From positions 1 to 64,000 of the IMG/VR virus record IMGVR_UViG_3300003322_000327: DNA of 64,000 nt. The stretch is one strand, 5' to 3'. This DNA is from a virus. A program made the translations under genes and the position numbers. Shown here in pieces: positions 47,701 through 57,800 of this stretch (position 1 is its first letter; the number at the start of each line of letters is the position of its first letter). The notes below the pieces were generated by a model. The model did not search any database, was not told where the DNA came from, and saw nothing but the letters and a program-made list of their open reading frames with translations.

Positions 47701-48259
47701 TCACGTCCTCACGATACGGGTTGATGTGTACTGCTCGATGGGCCGGCACCATGAGGTAGTGCGCGAACTGGATCGGGTCGATGTCGCGACCGTGGCCGGT
47801 GAAGATGACGGGCACCTGCGGCCAACGTGCGACTACGTCTCTGGCTTTCTCGACTTGGACGTTCGTTGACTTCTGATCCAGGCCCGAGATGACGAGAAGC
47901 GTCGGCTCGGACTCTCGCTGCTTCTGATCCAGCGCGTCACGAAAGTGACCGGTGTGCTCGGCAAGCGTTGAGTCGTAGATCGGAGTCCACAGGACTTGCG
48001 CATGTCGGTCAGCTTTCAGGTGGATCTCGACCAGTCGGGCTGCGAAGTAGTTCGCCTTCAACTCCGAGTACGAGGTGACGATGAAGTGCTGACTTGCTCG
48101 ACTGTTCTTGATCCAGTCGTGGATGCTCTGCGTCTGCTGATCAGCGGTCAGGCCGTTGACGTCGCGCGGCTGCCAGCTGAACTCTGCTTGGCGCCAGACG
48201 TGGCCCGGCACTTGATGCCGGACGAACTTCTGATCGACAGAGACACGGATGGTGCTCAT
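47693..48259 (-). CDS. AAA/P-loop-like protein without Walker A, 188 aa
   Basis: The segment PTLLVISGLDQKSTN (about residues 118-132) looks like a Walker B strand with the acid changed, and VPVIFTGHGRDI like a sensor strand, but there is no GxxxxGK. N-terminal part includes ASQHFIVTSYSELKANYFAARL. It resembles a helicase-loader-type core that has lost nucleotide binding, or an unrelated Rossmann-like fold. It lies between two helicase genes and overlaps both. Confidence 0.5.
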   Translation of the reverse strand: MSTIRVSVDQKFVRHQVPGHVWRQAEFSWQPRDVNGLTADQQTQSIHDWIKNSRASQHFIVTSYSELKANYFAARLVEIHLKADRHAQVLWTPIYDSTLAEHTGHFRDALDQKQRESEPTLLVISGLDQKSTNVQVEKARDVVARWPQVPVIFTGHGRDIDPIQFAHYLMVPAHRAVHINPYREDVNV

Positions 48260-50469
48260 TTCTTGTCCTTCTTCAATGCGGCTCGCGCCTGAAGCTCCTT
48301 CAGTTCCTTCTCCCAGCGCGCCACGTTCTCTCGACGCTTCTGACTGTCTGGTGCCTTCTTGAACGCAGACCGGGCGGCGGAGAGACGACGCCGAGCAGCT
48401 GTGAGATCAGCATCGAACGTCCTACTGTATTTACGATTTACCTCCTGTGTCCGCTGGCGCTGCTTGACCTTCGACGCTTCGGACATGACCTTGAAGTGAT
48501 GCAGCACAGTCAGCGGTGGCTCGTTGACGAGCTTGAAGCCTTCGACTCCGATCTTGCGCGCCAACAAAATCGCGGACGCAACGTAGGGCACGATCATCAG
48601 CACCGGACCCTTGGCGCCTGGGTCGCGTAGATTCGTCCGGTACAAGGTCTGCACCAAGTTCTCGATCGAATGATCCTGATCGATGTCGTAGTCCGGAATC
48701 AGCAACTTGTAGAAGCGTGTCTGAGTCGGGTTCGGATTCAACGCTGCCAGATGAGTGAAGGCAATCATCGACGAATAGAGGTTGATGCCGTGCAGCGTCG
48801 GGGTGTCTGGCACCGTGAAGGTAGATGAGTCGAGTCGGTCATAGAGAACGGTCCTCAGTCGCTTGTCCCAGTGAGGTGGAACCAGGATTGCGTCGCGCCT
48901 GTGCTTGCGGTCGTAGACCGTTGACCCGGACCTTCCTGGCTTGCGAGTCAGTGAGCCGTGAGCGATCGTGAACTTGACGGTGCGCAGATAGCGCGTGCCG
49001 TTCGGATACCAGACCCGCTTGTCATTCGCGTTCAAGGCCAGTAGCGATCGATTCCCAGAGTTCGGGTAGTGGGTCTGCACCCAGGTCTCGAAGATCCGAG
49101 CGGCCGCAGAGAGCAGAGGCCAGAGCGGAGGCACCGCAAATCGCTTCAGCTGCGCTTCGAGCTCCGTGCTCTTGCACACGCTCTTGCCTTCGGGATTTGC
49201 CAGCTCGGAAATGAGCTCGTCGTGACTACGATCGAGGTCAAGCTCACCTGCTACCTCGGTAGCCAGCTTGACAGGCACAACCATACCCTTGGTCAGCAGA
49301 TACGAGCTGAGGTTCTCCCAGAAGACTTGCTTCGAGCCGAAGTACTCCGACCTGAGCAGTGTCGCCACGTGAAGGCGTCGGGTTGCTGCCCTGCGCAGGC
49401 GCTCGGACCGGGCCTTAATGTTCTTCAAGGCAGGGCTCAGCTGCTGACCTTCGAGCAGCGGCACCAGGGTGTGGCCATCGCGCTTCAGAAAGTGGTACAT
49501 CTGGCTGTCGGTGAAGAAGGCGCTGGTCAGGATCACGTGCTTGTAGTTGTTGAACAGCGCGGTCGGCCGCATCACAACCTGAACGCTGATCTTTTCCCCG
49601 CCCGGGTTCGCATCGTAGAGCTCGGAGATTTCCAGGTTCGACAGAATGAAAATCGAGCCGCGACCGGAACCTGAGTACTCCTTGTACATAGAGAGCAGGT
49701 CGCGCACGTCTTCGGGCAGCAGGCTTCGAGTCGAGACGCCGAACTGCTCCTTGATCTTCTCAAGCGGAGCAACCGAGCGAATGACGTACAGGTTCTGAGG
49801 TCGGTCGCCCTTCTCAAGTGGAATCGGATCGAGCTTGAAGCGCTTGCGCCATGCGGGCGACTCGGACTCTACCGCGTCGACCGTGATCGAGCGCCAAAGC
49901 TTCATCCACTGGTCGCGCGGAATCTTGAAATCGCGCGGTTGCATCACGCACTTGCGTGCCTCATCGAAGATGACGACCATGCGCTTCAGGAGCTGGTAGT
50001 CACGCTCGGTTGTGTCGAATCGATTGACACGAACGAACGACTCGTGGGTCGTCATGATGATCTGGCCCAACTGTGCTTCAGACTCGAGATCGTGCTTGCG
50101 CCCTGCACGGTACTTCGTGTCCAGGTAGCGCTCACGGGTGATGAGCCCGAACAGGTAGTTGAGTGCAGTCGTCGGCTGATCACCGATCACCTTGTACTTG
50201 GTGCCGAGAAAAGCCTCAGCGACCCGGTTCGGTTCAGCCACGACCTGCACTCGACTCATCACTGATTTGTCGTCGAGTTTCGCGCGCACGCGCTGGTATG
50301 TCTCGTGCAACAGGTCAGCGGTGGGTGCTACGTAGACCAGAATGTAGTTCGCGTCCTGGCGCTGCAGCAACGTCACTGCCTGATTCACGAAATACTCGGT
50401 CTTGCCCGCACCCGGCATCGCATCGATGTAGCGGAACTCTCGAGTCTCGAAGTCTTTGTCGTCGTTCAT
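48256..50469 (-). CDS. DEAD-like helicase (SF2-type), 737 aa
   Basis: I start it at the ATG behind GGAGAAGACG (upstream in-frame codons carry no ribosome site and contain the promoter motif). MPGAGKTEY at 18-26 is Walker A; VVIFDEA near 165-171 is motif II; APTADLLHE at 49-57 motif Ia; MTTHESF near 139-145 an additional conserved strand. The C-terminal half has few recognisable motifs. Probably a nucleic-acid helicase or translocase active early in infection, first gene of the minus arm. Confidence 0.75.
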   Translation of the reverse strand: MNDDKDFETREFRYIDAMPGAGKTEYFVNQAVTLLQRQDANYILVYVAPTADLLHETYQRVRAKLDDKSVMSRVQVVAEPNRVAEAFLGTKYKVIGDQPTTALNYLFGLITRERYLDTKYRAGRKHDLESEAQLGQIIMTTHESFVRVNRFDTTERDYQLLKRMVVIFDEARKCVMQPRDFKIPRDQWMKLWRSITVDAVESESPAWRKRFKLDPIPLEKGDRPQNLYVIRSVAPLEKIKEQFGVSTRSLLPEDVRDLLSMYKEYSGSGRGSIFILSNLEISELYDANPGGEKISVQVVMRPTALFNNYKHVILTSAFFTDSQMYHFLKRDGHTLVPLLEGQQLSPALKNIKARSERLRRAATRRLHVATLLRSEYFGSKQVFWENLSSYLLTKGMVVPVKLATEVAGELDLDRSHDELISELANPEGKSVCKSTELEAQLKRFAVPPLWPLLSAAARIFETWVQTHYPNSGNRSLLALNANDKRVWYPNGTRYLRTVKFTIAHGSLTRKPGRSGSTVYDRKHRRDAILVPPHWDKRLRTVLYDRLDSSTFTVPDTPTLHGINLYSSMIAFTHLAALNPNPTQTRFYKLLIPDYDIDQDHSIENLVQTLYRTNLRDPGAKGPVLMIVPYVASAILLARKIGVEGFKLVNEPPLTVLHHFKVMSEASKVKQRQRTQEVNRKYSRTFDADLTAARRRLSAARSAFKKAPDSQKRRENVARWEKELKELQARAALKKDKK
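48428..48438 (-). promoter_or_regulatory. Intragenic GTAAATA motif
   Basis: Minus-strand AAATCGTAAATA near the 3' end of the large helicase gene, about 170 bases before the next gene's start at 48259. Confidence 0.4.
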
Positions 50470-50491
50470 CGTCTTCTCCGTTTCTGACCCA

Positions 50492-50503
50492 TCTTTACAG
50501 TCT
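50492..50503 (-). promoter_or_regulatory. GTAAAGA late-promoter-like motif
   Basis: Minus-strand AGACTGTAAAGA, 23 bases upstream of the large helicase ATG. Confidence 0.55.
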
Positions 50504-50801
50504 GGGAAGAAGTCTATGCCCTTCGGGCAGCTTAGACCTCTGCACGAATAGTTTGTATCTCCTTCATATCCCTTAAAGAACGAAGTAAGCACAAACTTTT
50601 GCTCCGCAATACGTGTGCGAATGTGCTTCTGAGTGCGCGTAGCGCAATGGTTCCCGAGACCGTAGGTCGAAGGGAACTTACGAACCGGACCACGAGTTCC
50701 AGACCTCTGGTCTACGGAAGAGTGAAGTTGGAGTGGTCTGGTGCGAGCAGCTTTGATTGCCGGAAGTCTAGGTACTACTTCGATCTAGAGACGAATTCCG
50801 A

Positions 50802-50812
50802 AACCGTAAAGA
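50802..50812 (+). promoter_or_regulatory. GTAAAGA late-promoter-like motif
   Basis: Plus-strand AACCGTAAAGA followed by ATGGGCATCCC, 39 bases upstream of the first plus-arm gene. Confidence 0.55.
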
Positions 50813-50850
50813 ATGGGCATCCCCCATCCACGACCCCGAGGTCCAGTTCC

Positions 50851-51579
50851 ATGTCCGCATCTGAAGCCACTCTCATCGACGCCCTGCAAGCACACAACAC
50901 CCCGGTCGACGCCAACGACTTCGACATCGAGATCAACGTCCTCGACGAGGACGGCAACGCGGTTCGACAGCTCATCGAGTTCTCGAAGACGGTCGTGAAC
51001 TGGAGCTACGAACTCGCACCCGACGACGGTCCCGACTCCGACGACGAGGACGACATCTACTTCGACGACCTGACGGAAGCCGAGCCGGTGGCATCCAAGG
51101 GCAAGGTCGAAGCCCAGCCTGAGATCGTCGGCGGCCGTGTCGTCCGTCCCGGTCTGCTCCGAACCGATGACGACGAAGACGATGACCAGGACGACGATGA
51201 CGAAGAGCAGGTCAGCTACGACCCCGAGCGTCGCGAACTCGTGCTCATGCACCAGGTGACAGGTGCTGCCTTCCGCGAACTCAACAAGTACGTGTTCGAG
51301 CCGAAGGACAGGCCGGAGGTCTCGGTCGAGATCACGTACTACGCGACGGTCGAGCAAGGCGGAAAGCTGCTCAAGGCGCCGATCTTCGTCCACACCTTCT
51401 ACGGCATCTTCTACGTCACCGATGACCTGTCGGGCAATCGGCTGATCGGCGGTCAACGCCAAGGCCCGCTGCTGCTGACGATGCGACTCGAGACCCTGGC
51501 TGCCAAGACCTTCGGCGATCCGGCCGACCAGCACCGCCTGGCGTCGCTGATCCAGGAAACCAGCATCGAGGAGCACTGA
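50851..51579 (+). CDS. Hypothetical acidic protein, 242 aa
   Basis: Start at ATG of MSASEATL, after the GTAAAGA motif; 84 in-frame upstream codons cover the intergenic hairpins and are not coding-like. Two acidic tracts (PDSDDEDDIYFDD; TDDDEDDDQDDDDEE) separate a small N-terminal part from a C-terminal beta-type domain (SVEITYYATVEQGG; APIFVHTFYGIFYV). First gene of the plus arm; function unknown. Confidence 0.6.
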   Translation: MSASEATLIDALQAHNTPVDANDFDIEINVLDEDGNAVRQLIEFSKTVVNWSYELAPDDGPDSDDEDDIYFDDLTEAEPVASKGKVEAQPEIVGGRVVRPGLLRTDDDEDDDQDDDDEEQVSYDPERRELVLMHQVTGAAFRELNKYVFEPKDRPEVSVEITYYATVEQGGKLLKAPIFVHTFYGIFYVTDDLSGNRLIGGQRQGPLLLTMRLETLAAKTFGDPADQHRLASLIQETSIEEH

Positions 51580-51580
51580 C

Positions 51581-52597
51581 ATGTTCGTCTTCGTCGGCGA
51601 CCTCCACCTCACCGACTCGGTCGGCCGTGGTGGACTCTCGAAGCTGATCGAGAACGCAGACAAGTTTGTGGCTGACCTCGTCATCGATCAACCCATGCGC
51701 TACGCAGTCAAGCACGGCATCAAGCACATGGTGTTCGGTGGCGATATCTGCGAGGGGACTCGACTCTCGTACTCTGGTCAGCTCGCACTGGCCCGAATCT
51801 TCCGGGCCGCAAAGAAGAAGGGCATCAAGTGCTGGCTCTACCTAGGCAACCACGATGTGTTCGACACGGACCCAACGGTCGGCCACAGCCTGGAGGTCGT
51901 GCAGCTCTGGGGCTTCGACAACGTGGAGATCATCACCGAGATGCGTGACGTTACCATCGGTGACATCGAGTGTCGAGTCCTGCCCTGGCCACATCAGACA
52001 TTCTCGAAGTCGAGGCTCAACCTCGCTCACATCGACGTCCAGGGTTCGCGAACGGACTCGGGTCGACTCAACGACAAGGACGAACTGAACAAGAGCGAAG
52101 CCTGGGCGCTGATCGGCCACATCCACACGAGTCAGCGCGTGCGCAACTCCGTGTATCCGGGTACCCTGTACCAGACCAACTTCGGTGAGAAGCCGGAGAA
52201 GTTCTTCGCTGTCGTCAGATACGACGAGGGCTTCGACATCGAGCTCATTCCGGTCAAGAACGTGTACACCCTGCATTCGGTGAAGGTCGAGACCAAGGCC
52301 GATCTCAAGGGCCTTGAAGCTGGCGACCAGCACCTGTACAAGCTGGTGGTCGAAGGTCAGAAGGTCGGAGCCGCCGACTGGGCACACCTCAAGGTCGTCA
52401 AGGTCGTGACTGGCAAGGACGAAGCACAGGAGCTGGCTGTCGCCAAGCACTGGGAGAAGCTGACGAAGGGCGCCTCGATCCAGATCAGCTCTGAGGAATT
52501 TTTCGAGGCATGGCTCGACAGCCAGCCGAGGCCTGACGCATTCAAGGAGCAAGTGCGTCAGGTCCGCAAGCGTGTGCTCGCAGGAGTTTCCAAGTGA
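51581..52597 (+). CDS. SbcD/Mre11-type nuclease (T4 gp47-like), 338 aa
   Basis: Metallophosphoesterase motifs in order: GDLHL (6-10), GGD (53-55), GNHD (89-92), LAH near 150 and GHIH (179-182), all metal ligands for a two-Mn site. Together with an SbcC/Rad50 (gp46) subunit it processes DNA ends in recombination and host DNA degradation. No SbcC gene is visible inside this window, so its partner must lie outside. C-terminal ~110 residues form the capping region. Confidence 0.9.
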   Translation: MFVFVGDLHLTDSVGRGGLSKLIENADKFVADLVIDQPMRYAVKHGIKHMVFGGDICEGTRLSYSGQLALARIFRAAKKKGIKCWLYLGNHDVFDTDPTVGHSLEVVQLWGFDNVEIITEMRDVTIGDIECRVLPWPHQTFSKSRLNLAHIDVQGSRTDSGRLNDKDELNKSEAWALIGHIHTSQRVRNSVYPGTLYQTNFGEKPEKFFAVVRYDEGFDIELIPVKNVYTLHSVKVETKADLKGLEAGDQHLYKLVVEGQKVGAADWAHLKVVKVVTGKDEAQELAVAKHWEKLTKGASIQISSEEFFEAWLDSQPRPDAFKEQVRQVRKRVLAGVSK

Positions 52598-53049
52598 CTG
52601 TCATGAATTTCATCAGCCCCGTGATCGTCGATGGTCGCGGATACTCGATCGGTCAGCGTGGTACTCTGATCTGCCTCGTCTACGACCTGTGGTCGAACAA
52701 GCTGCTGACCCACGATGCCGAGTATCGCATAAGCTGCGGATCTGGCACGGACCCGAGCCACGTGGTGTGGAAGCCGGCAGGTCACGAGACCAAGGCGATG
52801 AGTATCAAGGCCCTCGGTCAGTACATCCTCAAGCAGGTGCGGACTTCGCGACCCGTTCGCCAAGGGCAGGACCCCGAGTACAGGTTCTACGCCATCATGT
52901 ACACGACGGCCGAACTTTACCCGGCGCACCTTGCACGCTTCTGGAAGCAGATCGCGCGTCACAACCTTAGGGTGCTGGAGCAAGAGCGCCGTCAGGGTCA
53001 GAGCGTCCGGCGTCGGCCCTACCCGCCGGCACAACCACTCATCGTCTAG
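52594..53049 (+). CDS. Hypothetical protein, 151 aa
   Basis: GTG start overlapping the nuclease stop, with AGGAG upstream; ATG at 52603 is a less well-spaced alternative. Beta-type N-terminus (TLICLVYDLWSNKLLTHD), helical C-terminus with Arg/Pro-rich tail. No family recognised. Confidence 0.6.
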   Translation: MTVMNFISPVIVDGRGYSIGQRGTLICLVYDLWSNKLLTHDAEYRISCGSGTDPSHVVWKPAGHETKAMSIKALGQYILKQVRTSRPVRQGQDPEYRFYAIMYTTAELYPAHLARFWKQIARHNLRVLEQERRQGQSVRRRPYPPAQPLIV

Positions 53050-53058
53050 GAGACAAGC

Positions 53059-53439
53059 ATGGCAACGTATGATGAAGCGACAAGGACCACGATCTTCACG
53101 GCCGAAGAGAAAGCGGCGTTCGCCAAGAGCGCAGCAGAAAGCCTGAAAGCCAAGATGGACAAGAACAGGGCCGAGTGCCCGAGGCCCGATGACGACAAGT
53201 GGATGTGGGAGCGAGGTATGCACTACGTCTGCACTGTCCTCGAGTTCAGGTCCAAGTACGCCTACGTTGACGACGCGATCGCCAACGCCCTGAAGTGGGA
53301 CACCGAGCGTGAAGCCTACGAGTGGCTGGTGCCGCAGCTCGACAGGGCAGTGACTGCGGCGATCGACCACGCGCACAACATCAGCTTGCGCCACATCAGG
53401 GCCGAGCTCCGACTCAAGCAACTTCGGGAGCCCGTATGA
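53059..53439 (+). CDS. Hypothetical protein, 126 aa
   Basis: Helical, charged. Start behind AGGAGACAAGC. Function unknown; tightly packed between neighbours. Confidence 0.6.
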   Translation: MATYDEATRTTIFTAEEKAAFAKSAAESLKAKMDKNRAECPRPDDDKWMWERGMHYVCTVLEFRSKYAYVDDAIANALKWDTEREAYEWLVPQLDRAVTAAIDHAHNISLRHIRAELRLKQLREPV

Positions 53440-53858
53440 GCCTCATCAGCCCACCCTTCGATCCAGACCTACCCCGTGCCTGGACCACGATCACGGGCGA
53501 ACTCTGCACCTGTCAATGCCACCGCACCCATGGTGTCTTTCACTGCATTCCGTGCTGCGGTCCGACCCGTGAGAGCGATCTGGCAATCATCGACATGCTC
53601 ACCGACAAGGACAAGGTGAGGTTCACAGTCGATGATCCCTCGAACGGCAATGCTGCTGCCTCGATCACCAACATCGAGTTCAAGGAGAATGGTGCCGTTA
53701 CGTGCATGGTGCGCATCGAATCGACAGGCGGCACCAAGGTCTCGATCAGTGACCTGGAGCCCGGCACCACCTACGGCTACAAGGCTGAGGCCACCAAGAA
53801 GTCCGATGGCACGATCGAGAACGTGCAGCTCATCTCTGTCTCCAAGGTGAGTCCATGA
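53436..53858 (+). CDS. Cys-rich N-terminus plus beta domain, 140 aa
   Basis: Residues 24-41 form a Cys/His cluster (CTCQCHRTHGVFHCIPCC) likely binding zinc; the remainder is beta-rich (AVTCMVRIESTGGTKVSI; GTTYGYKAEA) and might be Ig-like. No family recognised. Starts inside the previous gene's last codons (ATGA). Confidence 0.55.
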   Translation: MSLISPPFDPDLPRAWTTITGELCTCQCHRTHGVFHCIPCCGPTRESDLAIIDMLTDKDKVRFTVDDPSNGNAAASITNIEFKENGAVTCMVRIESTGGTKVSISDLEPGTTYGYKAEATKKSDGTIENVQLISVSKVSP

Positions 53859-54301
53859 GCAAGTGGAAGATCAGCAAGGGTACCGGCCTCAAGTTCGATC
53901 CCAAGTTCGAGCGCGACCAGCACTTGGCGTACGTGTATGGGCTCAAGGCCGACTTCGCGTTCTATCAGCCACACTCGGCGCTCTTGCACTACAACTCGAG
54001 CCCGAACATGTTCAGGGCAGACGGCAACATGTACTACCGTCTACCGACCGACAGGCCGGGCCCGATCACGCTTCTGTCTCCGGAGCAGCGACAGAAGCAG
54101 CTCATGGAGCAAGAGCTCATGAACTTCGTGGCCCAGAAGTGGGGCTCGGAGTCGAGTGCGATCCGTACTCTGAACGGTACGGTGATGCTCAAGTACGGTG
54201 ATCGAGTCATCGAGATGAGCGCCAACGTCTACGACAATCTTGTCCTTCACACCAGTGCCAAGGACGTCAAGACCAAACTCCAGTCAGGAGAGAAGCCATG
54301 A
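53855..54301 (+). CDS. Hypothetical protein, 148 aa
   Basis: Mixed protein with segments LAYVYGLKADFAFYQPHSALLHYN and a C-terminal beta part (GDRVIEMSANVYDNLVLHTS). No family recognised. Overlaps both neighbours (ATGA). Confidence 0.55.
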   Translation: MSKWKISKGTGLKFDPKFERDQHLAYVYGLKADFAFYQPHSALLHYNSSPNMFRADGNMYYRLPTDRPGPITLLSPEQRQKQLMEQELMNFVAQKWGSESSAIRTLNGTVMLKYGDRVIEMSANVYDNLVLHTSAKDVKTKLQSGEKP

Positions 54302-54585
54302 TCGAGATCAAGAAAGGCGGCAAGTACTACCTGCACGGCGCTTACCCTGCCGAAGAGGTCATCGTCATTCAAGCACCTGACGCGCCAGGCGCCGATGTGC
54401 TGGTCAAGCATCCGACAGGTCCCACGTATCAGAGTCCGGCCCGCATGCACCTGACTCGCCGACAGGCCGACGAGGCGACGCTGAGCGAGAAGATGACGCA
54501 GCTCGCGAACTTCAGAGCCAAGGTGACCGAACTTGGACTCGAGGTCGAGAGCATCGAGGTTCGCATGAAGGAGGACCAGACATGA
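54298..54585 (+). CDS. Hypothetical protein, 95 aa
   Basis: N-terminal half is a small beta unit (GGKYYLHG...VIVIQAPDAPG...DVLVKHPTG) reminiscent of the 'YxLRNG' unit elsewhere; C-terminal half is a coiled-coil helix. Function unknown. Confidence 0.5.
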   Translation: MIEIKKGGKYYLHGAYPAEEVIVIQAPDAPGADVLVKHPTGPTYQSPARMHLTRRQADEATLSEKMTQLANFRAKVTELGLEVESIEVRMKEDQT

Positions 54586-54797
54586 CTGTCTGCATTGCCG
54601 TCGGCAAGGAACTCACGGTCGCCAAGTGTCCTCTGAACAAGGGCAGCTGCTACTGGCAGCATCGGGAGACGCACGAATGCAAGGCTACGACTCAAGAACT
54701 GACAGTGCAGGAGTTCTGCGCTCACGTCGGTCTGAGGGGGAGCCCGAGCGAGGAACAGATCGGTCGATTCCAGATCAAGCTCCGACAGATGCTGTAA
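54582..54797 (+). CDS. Small Cys-containing protein, 71 aa
   Basis: Five Cys (near residues 4, 16, 23, 33, 45) with a C-P-x5-C-x9-C spacing that could bind zinc. The TAA stop lies in the GTAAATA motif used upstream of the polymerase. Confidence 0.55.
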   Translation: MTVCIAVGKELTVAKCPLNKGSCYWQHRETHECKATTQELTVQEFCAHVGLRGSPSEEQIGRFQIKLRQML

Positions 54798-54800
54798 ATA
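54791..54800 (+). promoter_or_regulatory. GTAAATA late-promoter-like motif
   Basis: Plus-strand GCTGTAAATA overlapping the previous stop, 27 bases upstream of the DNA polymerase ATG. Confidence 0.55.
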
Positions 54801-54827
54801 AGAGGCATCCCCTGCACAGGAAGAACG

Positions 54828-57800
54828 ATGCTCGAGAAGACCATCACCTATAAGGACGGGTCGAACAGTCACGACTGGAATCTGACCCTTCCGATCGATC
54901 CCAACTACGCGAACCAGAAGAAGCGACTGCTGGTCATCCTTCAAACGATCGACAGTCGCGACCTCAAGGCCGAAGGTGTGCTCGCCGACAAGCGAGTCAG
55001 GACTGCCTTCGTCGAAGCCATCAAGCTCGGGCGCAAGTTCGCCCGCCAACGCAAGCCCGATCTCGGTGAGTTCGGGCTTGCTGTCGTTAACTACAACGCT
55101 CGGCGCCATCTCCACCTGAAAGAGCAGGCACGGATCGAAGCCGAAGCCGAGTTCAAGGCTCGAGTTCAGAAGATCATCAAGAAGCTGAACCCTACGCACA
55201 TCCTGTTCTCCGGCGACCTGTCTGTCCTGTATCCGGTGAAGGACGCCCCGTTGAAGAACGGCTGGGTGCACGAGTTCGAAGGTCGCAAGGTCACGTCCAC
55301 CGTCGACTTCGCCAAGCTGCTGGACAAGGAAGGCCTGTATGCCAACCTGCTCGGCTTCTGGTGTCGTCACCTGGCCAACCTGCTTGTAGGCTCGCTACCT
55401 TACAGCCTCGCAGGTCTGGAACCGAAGCCGATGCTCGTCGACACCGTGGCCAAGTTTGACCACATGATGGCCGAGTGGGACAAGGTCGAAGCCAAGGGTG
55501 GGTTCACTGGTCTCGACACCGAGACGAAAAACCTCACGGTCAACAACAATCGCATCTTCACGATGCAGATGACGTTCGACCACGACCCACTGGTCGGCTA
55601 CGTGCTGCCTATCGACCACCCGCACAAGGACAACCCGTTCACGGTCGACGAACGCAAGTACATCAAGCGTCAACTCAAGGCTCGGTTCGGTGCACCTGAC
55701 CGCAAGTCCAAGGTCATCACCTTCAACGGCATCTTCGACATCCGAGTCATCCGCAAGGCGCTGCACCTCGACATCATCTACATGGGCATCTGGGAGTGCA
55801 TGGCCGGTGAGCACTTGCTGGACGAGAACGCATCGAGCTTGCGCTACGTTGGTGTCAGCTCCGACGACGGCCAGATCAGTGCCAACGGCTTGGCCGGTGT
55901 CCTCTGCTCCTACGGCAACGACTTTTATCTCCGGGACATGTCCTTCGGTAAGAAGGATCGTGCCACGGTCGCGAACGTGAGTCCGAGAGACAAGGGCTTC
56001 CTCAAGTACGCGGCGATGGACACAGTCTCGATGATAGGGATTCGCAAGTCGCAGATCGAGCGAGCTGATGCTCACTTCCCCGTCGCGGGTAAGGGCTACA
56101 AGTCTCCGTTCATCCGCCACATGATGCACCAGATGTCGGACACGGTGCATCAACTGTCCCACCTCAAGGAGGCAGGGTCGCTGGTGAACAAGAAGTACCT
56201 GCGATCGCTGATGCAGCCCGACTCCGTCCTCGCCAAGGCGATCAAGGAACTGGGCGAAGAATTCAAGACCTTCCCTGAGGTCATCAAGGCCAACAAGGCA
56301 CTGCTCGCCGACTCCGGCTTCAAGGCCGGAGGTCTCTTCGGATCGAAGAAGGGTGGCGGCGCCTGGACCTTCAGCTTCACCAAGGCGGCTCACAAGGCGA
56401 AGCTGTTTCTAGAAGTCATGGGCATGGAGGCAGTCAACAAGACGAAGCAGGGCGCGCCTTCGATTGACAAGGACTTCATCGAGACTTACAAGGACCGGAA
56501 CTTCCTGGTTGCCAAGTTCGGCGAGTGGACAGCAGCGAACAAGATGCTGGGCACCAACGTCAAGGGCTGGCTCAAGATCCTGACCCGGACGTTCGACGGC
56601 ACGTTCGACGATCACCTCCGGTCCGAGATCATCTTCTTCGACGTTGATACGGGTCGCCTCGCAAGCCGCAACCCGAACCTCCAGAACATCCCGAACCGCG
56701 GGAAGCTGGCGAAGATCATCAAGGAGATGTTCATCACGGTCGACGGCCACCTCATGGTCCGGTACGACTACTCAGCGCACGAAGTCCGTGGCTGGTCGAT
56801 CGTTGCCCTCGACAAGATCCTGGCGTCGGCCTTCAAGGTCGGTCAGTCTCTGCGGCAGAAGTGGATCAAGGTCCACCCGCCGATGGTGCTCGTCAACTCC
56901 GAAGGTCAGCCGATCAAGCTGCCGATGGCGAAGGACATCCGCGCCACCTACGAGGCTGAACTCAAGACCTCGAAGGACAAGGAACGCATCTCGTTGCTCA
57001 AGCGCGTCATCGAGACCGACGATCTGGCTGCGCGCTTGAAGAAGGAAGGCGACATTCACATCCAGAACGTGTTCCGGTTCTTCAACAAGTGGGTTGAGAA
57101 GTCTGATCCGTTGCGTGACGCCATCAAGGCCGTGGTCTTCGGTACCATCTACGGCAAGTCGGCGGCCACTCTAGGCAACGATACGAAGAAGGCGGAGTTC
57201 GACGCGATCAAGGAGAAGATGAGCGTCGCCCACAAGGCCGGTGACCAGAAGACTCTGGACGAACTGATCGAGAAGTACAACGCACTACAGGAAGACGATC
57301 GCGAAGACTACGCACAGAACATCATCGACAAGATGTTCTCTCAGTTCAAGGCCGGCCACAAGTGGCTGCTGACCATGAGCGAGAAGGCAGAGCAAGAGCA
57401 GCACGTGTACAGCCCGATCTTCCGCGTCCGTCACCTGTGGGCGACGATCACGAAGGATCGAGCGATCATCAGCCGCCAGGTTCGCCGTGGCATGAACGCG
57501 CCGATCCAGGGTTTCGCGTCCGAGGTCGCGGTCAAGGCTAGTCGTCTGGTCATGCTCGACTACTACAAGAACCAGGACAAGCTCAAGACCAAGATCGGTC
57601 TCGACCCCAAGGCCAAGTTCCCGATCCGATTCAACCGCATGGTGCACGACGCATCGTACTTCACGGTGCCGTACTCGATGGTGTTGCCCTTCATGCACAT
57701 CCTTCAGTACGATGCGACCTACGGCGTGACCAAGGCCTACAAGGACGAGTTCGATCTCGAGTTCACGGTCGAGCCTGAGATCGAAATGGAAGTCGGCGTC

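Larger units (their letters stand above)
50470..50850. promoter_or_regulatory. Divergent intergenic region between the two gene arms
   Basis: This 381-bp gap separates the minus and plus arms and holds no supported gene. It has a GTAAAGA motif toward each arm (50492-50503 minus; 50802-50812 plus) and between them two stem-loops: GTTCCC-...-GGGAAC with an inner GACC/GGTC (50650-50677), and AGACC-TCT-GGTCT (50701-50713). No repeat clusters resembling an origin are seen, but the position is right for early promoters or an origin. Confidence 0.55.

Noticed and set aside
48256-50592. Longer version of the large helicase starting at 50592
   Set aside because: The extra 41 codons cover the GTAAAGA motif and have no ribosome site; the ATG at 50469 does.
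50640-50715. tRNA-like arrangement in the divergent region
   Set aside because: Local AGCGCAATGG and GAGTTCC segments look tRNA-like, but no acceptor stem or anticodon arm can be paired; kept only as hairpins.
50599-50850. Upstream extension of the first plus-arm gene
   Set aside because: Crosses hairpins and the promoter-like motif and lacks coding character.
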